A DNA stretch of 49,161 nucleotides from SCGC-AAA076-P13 sp964613455 (GTDB lineage: Bacteria > Pseudomonadota > Gammaproteobacteria > Magnimaribacterales > D2472), in contig CAZTGS010000006.1 in NCBI GenBank assembly GCA_964613455.1, forward strand, positions 1-49,161, written 5' to 3'. Position 1 is the stretch's first letter. Each line of letters starts with the position of its first letter. The notes beneath the pieces are model-generated. The model worked only from the letters and a program-made list of their open reading frames with translations. It did not search any database and had not been told where the DNA came from. Made by a program: the position numbers and the translations under genes. Shown piece after piece: positions 8,311 to 17,133 of this stretch.

Positions 8311-9257
8311 CACTTAATCTTACCTGTTCGAGAGAAGCTAGGAAGGCATGTCCAGCATTCCCAAGTCATAAATAAATAATCAGCTTTTCCAAAGAAATTT
8401 TCCCTTGGAACAAAACCAACATCTTTAGTACTATCATTTGAGTTATCTCTATTGTCACCCATAACAAAATAATGGCCTGGAGGAATCTCCCACTCTGATG
8501 GGTATTGAGAATTTTCACCTCTTATATTTCTTATAACGTATTTAGTTTCGCCATGTTCTTCATAAAACAGATCAATTATTACCTCTTTTTCTCTGATAGT
8601 AATTTGTCCTGACGAATCTCTATATCTTTTTGTAATAGTTGCCTCCTCAGTTTTATAAAAGTCTCTTTTTATAGCAACACTGTTGATAAAAATTTGTTTA
8701 TTAATAATTCTTACTTTATCTCCAGGCATTCCAATAAGTCTTTTTACGTAAGGGACTGGGTTATGAGGGGGAATAAATACAACCACATCTCCGTATTTAG
8801 GATCATTATTAAATGCGAAAGGAACTCCAATTCTATTAACTTTTGTTCCGTATGAACTTTTATTTACAAGAAGAAAGTCTCCTACTTTTAAGCCAGGCAT
8901 CATTGAACCGGATGGAATTTGATAGGGTTCATATAAAAAAGTTCTCAGGACAAAGATAAGAAAGATAGGAATAAAATATCCTCTTGAAGAAACTAAGATT
9001 TCATTACTCTTTAATAGATACCCTATCAACATGACTATAAAAGCAATAACAGAAGCAATTAAAAGAATAATGCCAAGATCTCCTGCATTAATAAAAATAC
9101 TTACCAGCATTAATAAACCAAATACAGTCGCGATAGATGAGATATTCACTAATATGAAGCTACTTTGATCTTCCTTTTTAATAATGCCTTTCATCCAAAT
9201 AGCTAGACAGGCTGACATTCCTATAATAGAAAAAATAAATAAAGGATCAAAAAACAT
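8310..9257 (-). CDS. lepB: Signal peptidase I
   Basis: 315-residue membrane serine protease that removes signal peptides at the periplasmic face. The catalytic dyad is visible: Ser118 in IPSGSMMPGL and Lys172 in YVKRLIGMPGD; the C-terminal box VMGDNRDNSNDS is intact. Three hydrophobic segments lie in the first 110 residues. Lies between lepA (1 base upstream) and rnc (1-base overlap). Confidence 0.95.
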   Translation of the reverse strand: MFFDPLFIFSIIGMSACLAIWMKGIIKKEDQSSFILVNISSIATVFGLLMLVSIFINAGDLGIILLIASVIAFIVMLIGYLLKSNEILVSSRGYFIPIFLIFVLRTFLYEPYQIPSGSMMPGLKVGDFLLVNKSSYGTKVNRIGVPFAFNNDPKYGDVVVFIPPHNPVPYVKRLIGMPGDKVRIINKQIFINSVAIKRDFYKTEEATITKRYRDSSGQITIREKEVIIDLFYEEHGETKYVIRNIRGENSQYPSEWEIPPGHYFVMGDNRDNSNDSTKDVGFVPRENFFGKADYLFMTWECWTCLPSFSRTGKIK

Positions 9258-9258
9258 A

Positions 9259-11046
9259 CTAATCCCCAGACTTAAAGTAATTTAAGAATGCATCTTGAGG
9301 TATTGATACTTTTCCAAATTGTTTCATTTTTTTCTTGCCATCTTTTTGTTTTTCAAGAAGTTTTTTCTTTCTTGATATATCTCCACCATAACATTTTGCA
9401 GTAACATTCTTTCTCAAAGCCTTTACTGTCTCTCTAGAAATTATTTTTGATCCCAATGCAACTTGGATAGGCACATCAAACATTTGTCTTGGTATAAGTT
9501 TTTGAAGATTTGCTGCGATTTCTCTAGCTTTTTGATTTGAAAATGATTTATGAACGATCATCGATAAAGCATCAATTTTTTGATTATTTATTAAAATATC
9601 AATCTTTGTTAGATCCGACTTAACAAAACCAATTAATGAATATTCAATTGATGCAAAGCCTTTGGTTGATGATTTTATTTGATCAAAAAAATCAACGATA
9701 ACGCTAGACAAAGGAAGTTCAAAAATAATAGATACCTGATTGCCAAAATACGTCATATCTTTTTGGATACCTCTTTTGCCTGAACAAAGAGTAATTACAT
9801 TTCCTACGTATTCGTTTGGTGTAAGAATTGTTGTGTTAACGATGGGTTCTCTTATCTCATCTATATCGTTTGAAGGTGGAAGCTTAGAGGGGCTATCGCA
9901 CTTAAGTATGGTTCCATCGGTCTTGAGAACCTCAAATTCAACAGAAGGAGCTGTAGAGATTAAATCTAAATCATATTCTCTTTCAAGGCGCTCTCTGATA
10001 ACTTCCATATGAAGCGTTCCAAGGAATCCGCATCTAAAACCAAAGCCCAAGGCATCTGAAACTTCTGGCTCATATATAAGAGAAGAGTCATTAAGAATTA
10101 ATTTTGATAATGCATCTCTAAATCTTTCGTAATCATCTGAGTTAACTGTAAACATTGATGCAAAAACTTTTGGATTTACTTTCTTAAATCCAGGAAGAGA
10201 TTTGGTTTCTTCATCTGCCGAGTTCACTATAGTGTCACCTACAGGAGCACCTTTGATATCCTTAATTCCAGCTACTAAATAACCAACTTCTCCTGCTGAC
10301 AAGATATCTTTTTTAACTTTTTTAGGAGAAAAGATTCCAATTTCATCAGCATTATGACTTAGACCGGTCGAGTGTATTTTAAATTTTTGTCCTGTTTTTA
10401 TTGATCCGTTTTTAATTCTTATAAGGGAGACCACTCCAAGGTATGAATCAAACCAAGAATCAACTATCAATGCTTGTAATGGAGCTTCTGGATCACCTTC
10501 AGGTGGTGGAATATCAGATACAAGCATATCTAATAACTCTTCAATACCGACTCCTGTTTTAGCGCTCACAAGAGGTGCAGAATCTGCATTAATTCCTATC
10601 ATATCTTCTATTTCTTTTTTAACTCTCTCTGGTTCTGATTGAGGTAAATCAATTTTATTAATTACCGGTACAACTTCTAAACCTTGATCTACTGCTGTGT
10701 AACAGTTTGCTAAAGTCTGAGCTTCAACACCTTGAGACCCATCAACAACTAAAAGGGCTCCCTCACAAGCTGACAATGATCTTGAAACCTCATAAGAAAA
10801 ATCTACGTGACCGGGCGTATCGATAAAATTTAATAGATATGATATTCCGTCTTTTTTATACTCGAGGGAAACTGCCTGAGCTTTTATCGTAATACCTCTT
10901 TCCCTTTCTATATCCATAGAATCTAAAATCTGTTCTGACATCTCTCTGGCAGTCAGACCACCGCAGTATTCGATTAATCTGTCAGACAGAGTCGATTTGC
11001 CATGGTCGATGTGGGCTATAACAGAAAAGTTTCTAATATTTTTCAT
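9259..11046 (-). CDS. lepA: Elongation factor 4 (LepA)
   Basis: 595-residue ribosome-bound GTPase of the EF-G family. G1 AHIDHGKST, G3 DTPGHVDF and G4 NKIDLP are all in the first 135 residues, and the LepA-specific C-terminal domain is present (ISRKKKLLEKQKDGKKKMK). Full length for the family. Directly upstream of lepB as in most proteobacteria. Confidence 0.97.
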   Translation of the reverse strand: MKNIRNFSVIAHIDHGKSTLSDRLIEYCGGLTAREMSEQILDSMDIERERGITIKAQAVSLEYKKDGISYLLNFIDTPGHVDFSYEVSRSLSACEGALLVVDGSQGVEAQTLANCYTAVDQGLEVVPVINKIDLPQSEPERVKKEIEDMIGINADSAPLVSAKTGVGIEELLDMLVSDIPPPEGDPEAPLQALIVDSWFDSYLGVVSLIRIKNGSIKTGQKFKIHSTGLSHNADEIGIFSPKKVKKDILSAGEVGYLVAGIKDIKGAPVGDTIVNSADEETKSLPGFKKVNPKVFASMFTVNSDDYERFRDALSKLILNDSSLIYEPEVSDALGFGFRCGFLGTLHMEVIRERLEREYDLDLISTAPSVEFEVLKTDGTILKCDSPSKLPPSNDIDEIREPIVNTTILTPNEYVGNVITLCSGKRGIQKDMTYFGNQVSIIFELPLSSVIVDFFDQIKSSTKGFASIEYSLIGFVKSDLTKIDILINNQKIDALSMIVHKSFSNQKAREIAANLQKLIPRQMFDVPIQVALGSKIISRETVKALRKNVTAKCYGGDISRKKKLLEKQKDGKKKMKQFGKVSIPQDAFLNYFKSGD

Positions 11047-11107
11047 AAGATGCAGCTATTTTACAGCTAATAGAGCCAATATAGGAGTAAAAAAAGTCTA
11101 TTAAGTA

Positions 11108-12511
11108 CTAATTAATTGTAATGGTCGTTATCAACCTGCCGCCATTTCTAAAAACATGAAATGCTACCTTGTTTCCAGAAGAAAATTTGTCTAATGCTGT
11201 ATCAAAAGATTCTATATCGAGAATTTCATATTTCTTACCTTTGTATTGCATCATGGTAATTATGTCACCCCTCGCAACCTTTCCTGATGCAGGTGATCCA
11301 GGATTAACTCTAGAAACAATGACTCCATCTGGAAGACTAGTCATTGCAGGATTATCTCTATCGATTTCTGCAACTTTAAGCCCTATTGGGTCTGAAGAAT
11401 TTTGTGATTTGGCGGGAACAAAAGATTCTTTACTAACGGGAAGTTCGCCTACTATAAATTTCAATTGAATTTCATCACCATCTCTAATTACTTTTGCATA
11501 AGCACTTGTTTCTGGTTGAATTTGTCCAACTACATGTGGCAAATCAGTACTAAATTTTATTTCTTTTTTATTGAACTCTATTATTACATCGCCAGGAATC
11601 AGTCCAGCATTATCAGCTGACTCACCCTCTTCTACATCATTAATCAAAGCTCCGTATGGCTTTTTCATGCCAAGAGCATCTGCAAGATCACTGTCCACTT
11701 CACTCATTCTAACTCCCAAATAACCTCTTGAGACCTCTCCTTTTTTAATGATTTGATTGGCGACATCGACTGCAACATTTATTGGAATTGCAAAAGCAAG
11801 ACCTTGATAGCCCCCACTTCTAGAATAAATCTGAGAATTGATACCTACTACATTTCCATCAAGATCAAACAATGGACCACCAGAATTGCCAGGGTTGATT
11901 GCTACATCTGTTTGAAGAAAAGGCACGTAATTACCAATGTTATTATTTTGAATACTTCTACCCTTGGCGCTAACTATTCCTGCAGTGACAGAAAAATCAA
12001 AGCTAAAAGGAGATCCTATTGCAACGACCCAATCTCCAACTTTTAATTTATCACTATCTCCAACTTTGACCTGTGGTAAATTTTTTCCATCTACTTCTAA
12101 AACAGCTAGGTCTGATAATGGATCAACTCCAATTATTTTTGCAACAAACTCTCTTCTGTCAGAAAGAGAAACTATAACCTCAGTTGCATCTTCCACAACG
12201 TGATAGTTAGTTAAAATATAGTTATCTTGAAGAATGAACCCAGAACCGTAAGATACTGATTTTCTTTTTTGTTGAGGTGCTTCTCTGTATTGTTTTGGTA
12301 TTCCAAACCTTTCAAGCATTTCATCGGGAATCCCACCGTAACCATAAGTTTGTTGCTGGGAAACCTCTTTATTAGAAGTTATATTTACCACTGCAGGAGC
12401 TGCCTCATCAACTAATTCAGATATGTTTGATGGCAAACCTGATGCCATTAGAGTAAGGGACAAGAATATATTAGAAAGTATTAAGTAAGCTGATAGTTTT
12501 ATTGGTTTCAT
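11108..12511 (-). CDS. mucD: Periplasmic serine protease, MucD/DegP (HtrA) family
   Basis: 467-residue envelope quality-control protease. The cleavable signal peptide ends near residue 25. The trypsin-like triad is His104 (TNYHVVEDA), Asp134 (DPLSDLAVL) and Ser210 (NPGNSGGPLF). Two PDZ domains follow at about 265-355 and 370-465. It lies 15 bases behind the rseA-like gene, the MucD position in rpoE operons, so it is probably induced by the sigma-E promoter upstream of rpoE. Confidence 0.93.
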   Translation of the reverse strand: MKPIKLSAYLILSNIFLSLTLMASGLPSNISELVDEAAPAVVNITSNKEVSQQQTYGYGGIPDEMLERFGIPKQYREAPQQKRKSVSYGSGFILQDNYILTNYHVVEDATEVIVSLSDRREFVAKIIGVDPLSDLAVLEVDGKNLPQVKVGDSDKLKVGDWVVAIGSPFSFDFSVTAGIVSAKGRSIQNNNIGNYVPFLQTDVAINPGNSGGPLFDLDGNVVGINSQIYSRSGGYQGLAFAIPINVAVDVANQIIKKGEVSRGYLGVRMSEVDSDLADALGMKKPYGALINDVEEGESADNAGLIPGDVIIEFNKKEIKFSTDLPHVVGQIQPETSAYAKVIRDGDEIQLKFIVGELPVSKESFVPAKSQNSSDPIGLKVAEIDRDNPAMTSLPDGVIVSRVNPGSPASGKVARGDIITMMQYKGKKYEILDIESFDTALDKFSSGNKVAFHVFRNGGRLITTITIN

Positions 12512-12526
12512 TAAATCTCTTTATTA

Positions 12527-13207
12527 TTAATTATTAATCAATTGAGCAACTTCCAAAGCAGATTTTGAATCAATATTTCCATAAATTGTTAGTACCCTTC
12601 CATCTGCCAATGGCACTAAATAAATCATCTTACTTCCGTGTTGCCAGTTCCTTACCTTTGTAATGCCTAAATTCTTTTTTTCAACTCTTAAAGTAAAATT
12701 TTCCTTTCCTCTTGTGAATCCCTGTCTATTATTACTTTGTTTATTGAATCCTACATTTCTGAGATCTAAGTTTACTGGATTGGAATTCATGAAATCTGGA
12801 TTGTTAATTACACTTAAAACGTGATCAACTAGATTGCCTTCAGCTATATTAATAATATTTTTAGCTTCATCACTATTAATAGCTAAATTAATTTTATTTT
12901 TAGCTGAAAGATCTTCTCCCATTCTTGAAAAATCACTCTGATTAATAAAAACTAAAGTTAATAGGATTGATGCTGCAGCTGTAAGGGTATTGGATGCCCA
13001 AAAATTAAATGAGTATTTATCAGTACTAGGGCCAATAGAAACAACCTTAGACTCTTCAAGACTCATGGCCGAATTTATAAGTCCATAATAGGATATTCTC
13101 TTTTGTAAATTTTTATCAGAAGACACTGCATCTAAAACATAATCGATCTCTGATGAATCAAGCTCACCATCAAATAATGCAGACAATTTTTCATCTATGT
13201 TATTCAT
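12527..13207 (-). CDS. rseA: RseA/MucA-like anti-sigma factor with RseB-like tail
   Basis: 226-residue single-pass protein directly after rpoE. The N-terminus (EKLSALFDGELDSSEID) is the cytoplasmic sigma-binding RseA_N motif; one membrane segment lies around residues 70-90. The periplasmic part is unlike E. coli RseA: it ends with DGRVLTIYGNIDSKSALEVA, which resembles the VTVVGEVP-type end of RseB/MucB. No separate rseB lies between it and mucD. Inference: it combines anti-sigma and sensor functions. Regulation by site-1 and site-2 proteolysis would be expected. Confidence 0.8.
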   Translation of the reverse strand: MNNIDEKLSALFDGELDSSEIDYVLDAVSSDKNLQKRISYYGLINSAMSLEESKVVSIGPSTDKYSFNFWASNTLTAAASILLTLVFINQSDFSRMGEDLSAKNKINLAINSDEAKNIINIAEGNLVDHVLSVINNPDFMNSNPVNLDLRNVGFNKQSNNRQGFTRGKENFTLRVEKKNLGITKVRNWQHGSKMIYLVPLADGRVLTIYGNIDSKSALEVAQLINN

Positions 13208-13774
13208 TTATTTTGACTCCAAGGCAATAAAATCAAGCACGCCTTCACGAGCTCTGAAAATTCTTGATCTAACTGTCCCTATTGGTGTATCAGTAATGAC
13301 TGAAATCTCTTCATAACTTTTCCCCTCAACCTCTCTCAAGGTAAAAGCTGTTCTCAGAGACTCTGGCATTTGATTAACATGGGCCTTTATATTGTCAAGT
13401 GACTCACTATGCATAAGGTTTATTTCCGGGTTTTCATAAGATGGGAAATCTAATTCAACCTCATCTGAAGATATGTTCGCTTTTTGTTTCTTAGAGGCTG
13501 AACTTACTACGTGATTTTTTGCTAAGTTTATAGCTATTCTATAAACCCATGTAAAAAAAGCGCTATCACCTCTAAAAGTTTTAATTTGTTGCCATACTTT
13601 GATAAAAGTTTGCTGAGCTAAATCTTCAGAATCCTCTCTCGATTTGGTAAAGGAATATAAAGATGCAAATACTCTAGGATAATATTTAGTCATCAAAAAA
13701 TTAAAAGCTGTTTCGTTTCCATCTTGTGCCCTTGTAATTAATAAGGAATCATCATTTTTTTTATTATTTGTCAT
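13208..13774 (-). CDS. rpoE: RNA polymerase sigma-E-type ECF factor
   Basis: 188-residue ECF sigma factor. Region 2 has DLAQQTFIKVWQQIKTFRG and FFTWVYRIAINLAKNH; region 4 has LRTAFTLREVEGKSYEEIS. Followed with no gap by its anti-sigma gene. Orthology to RpoE/AlgU rests on operon context (rseA-like, mucD, lepA downstream). The upstream promoter at 13797-13825 indicates autoregulation. Confidence 0.93.
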   Translation of the reverse strand: MTNNKKNDDSLLITRAQDGNETAFNFLMTKYYPRVFASLYSFTKSREDSEDLAQQTFIKVWQQIKTFRGDSAFFTWVYRIAINLAKNHVVSSASKKQKANISSDEVELDFPSYENPEINLMHSESLDNIKAHVNQMPESLRTAFTLREVEGKSYEEISVITDTPIGTVRSRIFRAREGVLDFIALESK

Positions 13775-13796
13775 TTAAAATGTTTTCCTTATATGC

Positions 13797-13825
13797 TCAG
13801 ACAGACAAAAGTATCAAAAGTTTCC
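13797..13825 (-). promoter_or_regulatory. Sigma-E-type promoter of the rpoE operon
   Basis: Read on the minus strand, GGAAACTT (-35) is followed, 16 bases after AACTT, by TCTGA (-10). This is close to the sigma-E consensus GGAACTT-N16-TCTGA known from rpoE and rpoH promoters. It lies 22 bases before the rpoE start; the -35 starts inside the last codons of sdhE. It should let the stress operon fire separately from sdhE. Confidence 0.7.
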
Positions 13826-14071
13826 TTGTTTTGTAAATTTTTTTAAATATTTATCAATAAATATTTGATGTTCCTCACTTCCGATAGGGTCTCCTTTAAA
13901 AATATAGTCAAATAATGTTTGGTCATCATAATCAAGTATATTATCAAATACTTTGATATCTTTTGCTTCTAAACGTAATAGAGGTCCTCGAGAAAACTCT
14001 CTTAATAAAAGATCTATCTCTCTCATGCCTCTTCTGCATTTCCAGTGAATTCTGTTTATTTCTTGATTCAT
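13814..14071 (-). CDS. sdhE: FAD assembly factor SdhE
   Basis: 85-residue SdhE (YgfY) family protein that promotes covalent flavinylation of succinate dehydrogenase SdhA. It carries the diagnostic RIHWKCRRGMREIDLLL near the N-terminus, with the RGxxE motif. It is divergent from ygfZ, the usual partner arrangement in gammaproteobacteria, with only 16 bases between the start codons. Confidence 0.92.
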   Translation of the reverse strand: MNQEINRIHWKCRRGMREIDLLLREFSRGPLLRLEAKDIKVFDNILDYDDQTLFDYIFKGDPIGSEEHQIFIDKYLKKFTKQGNF

Positions 14072-14087
14072 TAGTTAAAATAATTAA

Positions 14088-14896
14088 ATGGTAAACAATT
14101 TTACAAGAAAATCGACATACAAAATAAATTAATATCATTTGGCTCAATCTATTTAGAATCATTAAGTGTTTTAGATATTATTGGAGAATCTAATAAGATT
14201 GAAGATTTTCTTCAAGGACAAGTCACTTCGGATATATCCATGATTGCAAATAATGAAATGCAACTGTCTTGTATATGCAATCAAAAAGGAATGATAATAG
14301 CCTCGTTTGCTATTGCTAAGATTGATTCAGAGTTAAAAATAGTGATTGCTAAAGATCTTATTAAAATTTTTATTGAAGACTTGTTACCATTTGCCAAATT
14401 TTTTAATGTTTTATTTAAAGAAAATAATAAATCTGTAAAGGCCTCAATATCCGAAAATAACAATGATATTGAAAGTTTTTTAAATAATGACTTTTGTTCA
14501 TTATCTTTGAGTATTTCGAATGAAAAGGAACATATAGATAAGCTTATTACAAAGGATGACTGGGCAGTAGCCAATAAAATTCTTGGCAATTATGATTTAT
14601 CTTATGAAGACGTAGATAAATATAGGCCTTTGGAGCTGAACTACGATCAATTAAGAGTTTCTTTTACCAAGGGTTGCTTCAGAGGACAAGAAATCGTTGC
14701 AAGAATGAAGTACCTCGGTGTAAATAGAAGAAAATTTAGTACAGTTATAGCTGATCCTATTTCAGGTTCTTGTAAAGAAATGAAAAGTATAGGTGATAGG
14801 ATTTATTATCAAGATTACGAAATTTTTAATAGCTTGATAAAAAGAGATAAGCTTGAATCTTTTGAGTCCGACACTTCCATAAAAAAAATAATCTAA
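14088..14896 (+). CDS. ygfZ: YgfZ/GcvT-like Fe-S cluster protein, apparent frameshift at the start
   Basis: Folate-binding protein of the YgfZ family, which assists Fe-S enzyme repair. The conserved KGCFRGQEIVARMKYLGV (usual KGCYxGQE) is intact. The in-frame ATG at 14240 cuts off conserved sequence: upstream codons read LSVLDIIGES then FLQGQVTSDIS, matching the family's QGQVT start. That frame has no ATG, GTG or TTG before its stop at 14081. ATG 14088 lies in another frame; one extra T in the T run at 14099-14102 would join them into a protein of about 269 residues. So this is a one-base deletion, a sequencing error or a non-standard start. It is shorter at the C-terminus than E. coli YgfZ (326). 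Confidence 0.8.
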
Positions 14897-14899
14897 AAA

Positions 14900-15577
14900 T
14901 TACCATAAAATAGGTTTTATTTTTTTTGTCTCAAGAAAATTATTAGCTTTTGAGAAATGTTTGCATCCAAAGAATCCTCTATATGATGAAAGTGGTGATG
15001 GATGAGGCGCCGTTAAAACGTAATTTGTACTTTCATCGATTAGTTTCTTTTTATTAATTGAGTTGGCTCCCCAAAGCATAAATACCACATTACCTTTTTT
15101 GTTAAGTAATTTTATTATTGAAAAAATTAGATTATCCCAACCTATCTTTTCATGAGAGCCCGGACTGGAGTCTTCAACTGTTAAGGATGAGTTTAATAGA
15201 AGGACTCCTTGAGCTGCCCATTCATGAAGATCTCCAGAATCATATTTAACAATACCGATATCATTTTGTATTTCTTTATAAATATTTCTGAGAGATGGAG
15301 GAATTTTGTGTCCCGCATTAACACTAAAGGCCAAGCCGTTTGCTGTATCTTTTTGATGATACGGGTCTTGCCCAAATATAACAATTTTAGTGTTATTAAA
15401 ATTGCAGAACTTGAATGCATTATAGATATCTTTAAGAGGTGGGTAGATAGAAATATTTTGATCTATCTTGGCTTTTACCTTCTCAACTGGTTCGTTTAAA
15501 TCTGGGGTTATTTCCTCTCTATCTAGCTGATTTTGCCAACTACTAGGAAGGCTTAAAAGTGATTCAATATTTTTCAT
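14900..15577 (-). CDS. ung: Uracil-DNA glycosylase
   Basis: 225-residue family-1 UDG that removes uracil from DNA. The catalytic water-activating loop GQDPYH contains Asp71; the C-terminal HPSPLSSYRGFFGCKHFS contains the second catalytic His and the Leu loop. ATG 15577 is preferred over the TTG at 15589. Converges with ygfZ (3 bases between stops). DnaA boxes lie 16-50 bases upstream of its start. Confidence 0.95.
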   Translation of the reverse strand: MKNIESLLSLPSSWQNQLDREEITPDLNEPVEKVKAKIDQNISIYPPLKDIYNAFKFCNFNNTKIVIFGQDPYHQKDTANGLAFSVNAGHKIPPSLRNIYKEIQNDIGIVKYDSGDLHEWAAQGVLLLNSSLTVEDSSPGSHEKIGWDNLIFSIIKLLNKKGNVVFMLWGANSINKKKLIDESTNYVLTAPHPSPLSSYRGFFGCKHFSKANNFLETKKIKPILW

Positions 15578-15893
15578 AATTATTAACAAATCTTATCCAC
15601 AGATTCTGTGGATAAAGTTATGGATAACTTTATTTATACCATAAGAAAGCTATATAGATAAAGGGTTTATTAAAGTTGACTAAAATTTGTACAGATACTT
15701 AATAAAATACCGTAAATCAGTAGTTTAAGCATAAAATAGTCAAAATTACTTAGCTTTATAGGTAAAAAGCCTAGCGCCTCAATATCATTATTTCTAACTG
15801 TTGACAAGTATTAATTACACTTATTTTTATACATAATAAAAAAAGGACATAAGTCATTATATTAATCTTTTTTATTAGGTGTTTTTTAAAATA
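15578..15893. other. Intergenic region between serA and ung
   Basis: 316 bases, strongly AT-rich. The ung-proximal 50 bases hold the DnaA-box cluster described separately. A perfect -35-like TTGACA stands at 15801-15806 on the plus strand without a well-spaced -10. I see no coding frame or tRNA. Behind the serA stop the minus strand has a weak stem followed by a T run (15841-15860 region) that may act as a terminator. Confidence 0.4.
15593..15627. promoter_or_regulatory. DnaA-box cluster (two perfect inverted boxes plus one near match)
   Basis: TTATCCACA at 15593-15601 and its inverse TGTGGATAA at 15607-15615 are perfect DnaA boxes. They form a 23-base inverted repeat with 11-bp arms and a single central base. 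A third, inverted box with one mismatch (TATGGATAA, 15619-15627) sits inside a second inverted repeat, AAAGTTAT-GG-ATAACTTT (15615-15632). They lie immediately upstream of ung. Role could be DnaA control of ung, DnaA titration or an origin element. Confidence 0.65.
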
Positions 15894-17069
15894 TTATTGG
15901 CAGAGTCTAACGCTTACAACGTGATCTATATTCCGAATATTTTTTAGAAGTTCATCCGATGGCATTTCCTCTAAATCTATAATATTTATACCAATCGTGT
16001 CTCTACTTTTGTGGGTCATATCAGCGATATTAATATTTTTATAACCTATCTCATCTGTTATTTTTCCAATCATCCCAGGCTCATTCTTATTAATTATAAC
16101 CATTCTGTATGCAGCGGTTCTTCCTAGCTTAATAGAAGGAAAATTTACAGAATTTATGATGACACCATTTTTTAAAAAGTTCGTAACTTGATCAGCTGCC
16201 ATGACAGCACAATTGACTTCAGCTTCTTTTGTGCTTGCTCCAATATGAGGCAGAAGAATGACGTCGTTTAAAGTTGATGATCTTTCTACTAATTCAGGAG
16301 TAGGAAAGTCAGTAACAAATTTACTTACTCTTTTGCTATCTAATGCTTCTAAGATATCTTCGTTATTGACTATACCTCCCCTAGATAAATTAATTAGTTT
16401 GGCGCCTTCCTTAAAGTGTTTTAGTGTTTTTTTTGAAATAAGATCGATTGTTGAATCCATCAATGGAACGTGCAATGAAATATAATCAGAATGGCTTAAA
16501 AGATATTCTAAGGAGTCTGCTTTTTCGACTTCCTTTGGAAGCCTCCATGCTGCATCAATAGAAATATGCGGATCGTAGCCTATAATTTTCATCCCCATAA
16601 TTTCTGCTGTTTGCGCTAGCAATGATCCAATGGCTCCTAGGCCAACAATTCCCAATGTTTTTCCTTTTAATTCACTGCCTTTAAAGTTTTTCTTTTGAGA
16701 CTCCATTGACTTATTAAGATCTGAGGATTCCTGACCTAAGAGGGTTTGAGCATAAGTATTGCCTTGAATAATTCCTCTTGAAGCTAAAAGCATTCCACAT
16801 ACAACAAGCTCCTTAACAGCATTTGCATTAGCGCCAGGTGTATTGAATACAACAACCCCCTTTGCCGTTGCCTCTTCAACGGGAACATTATTAGTTCCTG
16901 CCCCTGCTCTTCCTATACACTTTAGTGAGTCATTAAAATCTTCATCGACTAACACCTGACTTCTTATTAACAAAGAATCTGGGTCTATTTCATCTGCATG
17001 AAAATTATTTTTAGCTAATATCTCAATTCCATCATCTGCTATGTTGTTGTAGATTTTGTATGTATACAT
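15894..17069 (-). CDS. serA: D-3-phosphoglycerate dehydrogenase, ACT-domain form
   Basis: 391-residue enzyme oxidising 3-phosphoglycerate, first step of serine synthesis. NAD-binding GLGAIGSLLAQ, catalytic Arg in NLSRGGIVNNEDI and catalytic His in LLPHIGAST are all present. The C-terminal 75 residues (VIINKNEPGMIGKITDEI) form an ACT regulatory domain, so serine feedback is likely. Monocistronic here; serC and serB are not nearby. Confidence 0.92.
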   Translation of the reverse strand: MYTYKIYNNIADDGIEILAKNNFHADEIDPDSLLIRSQVLVDEDFNDSLKCIGRAGAGTNNVPVEEATAKGVVVFNTPGANANAVKELVVCGMLLASRGIIQGNTYAQTLLGQESSDLNKSMESQKKNFKGSELKGKTLGIVGLGAIGSLLAQTAEIMGMKIIGYDPHISIDAAWRLPKEVEKADSLEYLLSHSDYISLHVPLMDSTIDLISKKTLKHFKEGAKLINLSRGGIVNNEDILEALDSKRVSKFVTDFPTPELVERSSTLNDVILLPHIGASTKEAEVNCAVMAADQVTNFLKNGVIINSVNFPSIKLGRTAAYRMVIINKNEPGMIGKITDEIGYKNINIADMTHKSRDTIGINIIDLEEMPSDELLKNIRNIDHVVSVRLCQ

Positions 17070-17133
17070 TTTTGGTAGGTTGTTTAAAAAACAGAAGCAT
17101 TATATATAAAAATATCCTATATTAGTGTCATCC

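Noticed and set aside
9740..10012. Plus-strand open frame opposite lepA
   Set aside because: It is antisense to a strongly conserved part of lepA and shows no family features; the same applies to the long antisense frames opposite mucD, lig and smc.
15578..15893. Chromosomal origin of replication
   Set aside because: Only three DnaA boxes, no dnaA, gidA or similar origin neighbours, and no clear switch in gene strand. Left as a DnaA-box cluster.
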